Assembly (NCBI GenBank): GCA_963678565.1 | Contig: OY782875.1 | Coordinates: 1,488,001 to 1,552,000 of the forward strand | DNA length: 64,000 bases | Source of the DNA: SKHV01 sp963678565 | Lineage (GTDB): Bacteria; Bacteroidota; Bacteroidia; Bacteroidales; Prolixibacteraceae | Direction: 5' to 3' | Shown here: one piece after another, positions 61,637 through 64,000 of the stretch | Layout of the letters: every line of letters begins with the position of its first letter | How positions within the stretch are numbered: position 1 is the stretch's first letter | Notes under the pieces: model-generated | Databases searched by the model: none | Told to the model about the DNA's origin: nothing | Seen by the model: the letters and a program-made list of their open reading frames with translations, nothing else | Made by a program: the position numbers and the translations under genes

Positions 61637-64000
61637 ACCTCTACTAAAGGAAAAATAGCATTAGATAAAGAATTTAAAATTCTAAATCTAATACAAGGAT
61701 ATCGTACCCGCGGGCACCTTTTTACACGTACCAACCCTGTTCGCGATAGGCGCCAATATGAACCCACATTGGAAATTGAAGATTTTGGGCTCGAACAAAA
61801 AGATTTAGATTCTATTTTCGAGGCAGGAAGTGAGATTGGACTTGGTCCGGTAACTTTGCGTCAGATTGTTGAACATTTGAAAGATACCTATTGTGAATCA
61901 ATTGGTGTAGAGTACCTGTACATGCGTAAGCCAGAAGTCGTAAAATGGTTGCAGCATAAAATGGAATTTTCGCGAAACCGAGAAATCTTAGAGCCCAATG
62001 AACGTATACACGTTTTCGATCATTTAAAACAGGCAGTAGGTTTTGAAGGTTTTATTCATAAAAAATTTGTAGGTCAAAAACGATTCTCTCTCGAAGGTAC
62101 AGAAACATTAATTCCAGCCTTAGATGCTGTGATTGAAAAGGGTGCTGAACTTGGAATAAAGGAATTTGTGATGGGTATGGCGCATCGTGGTCGACTAAAT
62201 GTATTGGCCAACATTCTAAAAAAGCCCTATCAAAATATTTTCAGAGAATTTGTTGGGAAAGAGTATGTCGGCGATATTGCCTTAGGTGATGTGAAATATC
62301 ACTTGGGTTATGAAAATTTAGTGAAAACTGACGCTGGTTCTGATGTACAATTAAGTTTGCTGCCCAATCCATCTCATCTCGAAACGGTTGGTCCGGTAAC
62401 GGAAGGAATGGCTCGTTCTCGAATCGATTCTCGTTATGATGGCGACAACAGTAAGTTGGCTCCAATTATTATTCATGGCGATGCGGCAATTGCGGCTCAA
62501 GGCGTGGTTTACGAAGTGGTTCAGATGGCAAATCTCCCGGGATATAAAACTGGAGGAACAGTGCACTTAGTTGTGAATAACCAAGTTGGATTTACAACTA
62601 ATTATCTCGATGCCCGATCAAGTACCTATTGTACCGATATTGCTAAAGTTACTCGTAGTCCGGTTTTTCATGTAAACGGTGATGATGTAGAAGCATTAAT
62701 TTACACCGTTAAAATGGCTATGGAATTTCGCCAAAAGTTTAAAAGCGATGTTTTTATCGATATTTTATCGTATCGTAAATACGGGCACAACGAAGGGGAT
62801 GAACCTCGTTTCACTCAACCTTTGTTGTATAAAGCAATTAATAAGCATCCCAATCCACGAGATATATATGCACAAAAACTAGTGGATTCTAAGGTAGCAA
62901 CGAATAAAGAATTAAAAGAAAAGATAAATACTTTCGATAATCATCTTGAAGATGAATTAGAGAAATCAAAAGAGTCGAATAAGCTTAATATTCAGAAGTT
63001 TTTAGTCAAGGAATATAGCAAGATTGACAGGCCCAAAGGCAAGGAAATTTTCAATCCGGTACATACTGGGATTGAAATGAATAAATTGAAATTGGTGGCC
63101 GATCAGTTATTAGATATGCCAAAAGATCGAAACTTCTTTAGAAAAGCATTGAAAATTGTTGCCGACCGTAAAAATATGGTCGAAAATAATAAGCTCGACT
63201 GGGCTATGTGCGAATTATTGGCTTATGGTTCGCTGGTCACCGAAGGGCATCCGGTTCGCTTAAGTGGGCAGGATTCTCAACGCGGAACCTTTGCGCATCG
63301 TCATGCGGCTTTTGTAGAAGAAGACACCGGCAATCGATATTATCCATTAAATGATTTACATCCTGGTCAACCGCATTTTCATATTTTTAACTCCTTGCTT
63401 TCCGAGTATGGGGTGCTAGGGTTTGAATATGGGTATGCTTTGGCAATGCCCGATGTATTAACAATTTGGGAAGCTCAATTTGGCGATTTTAGTAATGTAG
63501 CTCAGGTAATAACCGATCAATACATTACTTCGGCATCTGAAAAATGGGGGATCAACAATGGATTAGTCATGTATCTGCCTCATGGCTACGAAGGACAAGG
63601 CCCTGAGCACTCTAGCGCGCGTATCGAACGTTTCATTGCACAAGCAACCAACAATAATTTACAGTTGATGAATATTACACATCCTGCTAATTTATTTCAT
63701 GCCTTGCGTCGTCAAATGATGTGGAACTATCGTATCCCATTAGTAATTTTTACTCCTAAAAGTTTATTGCGTCATCCAGAGGTAATAAGTAGCTTGGAAG
63801 AACTTTCTGAAGGTAAATTTATGGAATCAATCGATGATCCAATAGCTAATCCTGAAGAGGTAAAAACAGTGGTACTAACTACGGGGAAAATTTATTTCGA
63901 TTTATTGTCAAAACGCGAAGAACTTCAACGTGATGATGTGGCAATAATTCGAATTGAACAGCTTTATCCTTTCCCTGAAGATCAGGTTGTGGCTTATTTT
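61487..64000 (+). CDS. sucA: 2-oxoglutarate dehydrogenase E1 (SucA), 5' part
   Basis: The reading frame is open from the ATG to the window edge (838 codons of about 910-930 expected). It is a TPP-dependent TCA-cycle enzyme forming succinyl-CoA with E2/E3. The N-terminus LETYYEQYQNNPQELDESWRSFF is the E2-binding region. Then come MAHRGRLNVLANIL, GDAAIAAQGVVYEV, NNQVGFTTN (TPP/Mg), HNEGDEPRFTQP, SGQDSQRGTFAHRHA and LPHGYEGQGPEHSSAR. Intact as far as visible; sucB is expected beyond the edge. Confidence 0.96.
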   Translation, partial: MQNTSPLSNLDTEALETYYEQYQNNPQELDESWRSFFEGFNLALKHFDGKTSTKGKIALDKEFKILNLIQGYRTRGHLFTRTNPVRDRRQYEPTLEIEDFGLEQKDLDSIFEAGSEIGLGPVTLRQIVEHLKDTYCESIGVEYLYMRKPEVVKWLQHKMEFSRNREILEPNERIHVFDHLKQAVGFEGFIHKKFVGQKRFSLEGTETLIPALDAVIEKGAELGIKEFVMGMAHRGRLNVLANILKKPYQNIFREFVGKEYVGDIALGDVKYHLGYENLVKTDAGSDVQLSLLPNPSHLETVGPVTEGMARSRIDSRYDGDNSKLAPIIIHGDAAIAAQGVVYEVVQMANLPGYKTGGTVHLVVNNQVGFTTNYLDARSSTYCTDIAKVTRSPVFHVNGDDVEALIYTVKMAMEFRQKFKSDVFIDILSYRKYGHNEGDEPRFTQPLLYKAINKHPNPRDIYAQKLVDSKVATNKELKEKINTFDNHLEDELEKSKESNKLNIQKFLVKEYSKIDRPKGKEIFNPVHTGIEMNKLKLVADQLLDMPKDRNFFRKALKIVADRKNMVENNKLDWAMCELLAYGSLVTEGHPVRLSGQDSQRGTFAHRHAAFVEEDTGNRYYPLNDLHPGQPHFHIFNSLLSEYGVLGFEYGYALAMPDVLTIWEAQFGDFSNVAQVITDQYITSASEKWGINNGLVMYLPHGYEGQGPEHSSARIERFIAQATNNNLQLMNITHPANLFHALRRQMMWNYRIPLVIFTPKSLLRHPEVISSLEELSEGKFMESIDDPIANPEEVKTVVLTTGKIYFDLLSKREELQRDDVAIIRIEQLYPFPEDQVVAYF

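Noticed and set aside
1..64000. CRISPR array, insertion sequence, prophage or defence system
   Set aside because: No regularly spaced repeats, transposase, integrase, phage structural or restriction-like genes were seen on either strand.

Overview
The window is a low-GC, gene-dense chromosomal stretch from a member of the Bacteroidota. The signs are Bacteroidota-type promoters (TAnnTTTG at -7), three proteins with C-terminal type IX secretion sorting domains, a PorD (DUF4835) gene, the short Bacteroidota form of RNA polymerase omega, RNase Y next to zapA, DUF2490/DUF4450 families, and a fuc gene set like that of gut and marine Bacteroidota. A marine Marinilabiliales/Marinifilaceae-like host is my inference. 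No rRNA, CRISPR array, phage or insertion sequence was seen; there is one tRNA gene (Trp).

Layout. 1-6.1 kb: the 5' part of a subtilase-like secreted protein, a zinc-type CDF transporter with a natural His7 tract, and a three-gene cell-surface cluster (beta-barrel, CotH/lamin-tail/T9SS protein, DUF2490). 6.4-9.9 kb: a 1156-residue protein that I read as the pyrophosphate-dependent PEP carboxykinase. 10.1-12.4 kb: rny, a strong RNA hairpin, zapA and a small coiled-coil gene. 12.5-24.7 kb: M23 peptidase, purF, SPOR protein, a large DUF4450 lipoprotein, DUF2147, pepD, a two-helix membrane protein, and an alpha-oxoamine synthase (serine palmitoyltransferase or cysteate acyltransferase type). 24.9-30.0 kb: the block bamD-rpoZ-coaBC-porD-recN, in which coaBC is interrupted by a frameshift at a run of 12 A. 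30.1-38.9 kb: DUF5698/UPF0316, prfC, fatty acid desaturase, DEAD-box helicase, TauE/SafE exporter with a beta-barrel partner, serine hydrolase and FAH-family enzyme. 39.0-42.5 kb: tRNA-Trp, an unrecognised internally duplicated protein, and iorBA (arylpyruvate:ferredoxin oxidoreductase). 42.9-51.0 kb: lipoprotein, GH43 glycosidase, AraC regulator and the L-fucose genes fucI-fucK-fucU-fucP, with no fucA. 51.2-57.7 kb: rRNA methyltransferase, polyprenyl sugar-phosphate transferase, DUF4395, rarA, yccF and kdsA. 57.8-64 kb: a TonB C-terminal domain without an anchor, a decayed copy of the sucA 5' end, two T9SS cargo genes (LamG and SGNH hydrolase), and the intact sucA start, which runs off the right edge.

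Strongest leads: (1) the A12 frameshift between the CoaC and CoaB halves; (2) a 169-bp direct repeat of the sucA start flanking a 3.3-kb T9SS cargo island; (3) the unnamed two-repeat protein beside iorBA; (4) the likely PPi-PEPCK; (5) a subtilase-like fold whose Asp and His positions look replaced. No defence or mobile system was found. All assignments come from reading the sequence; no database search was run.
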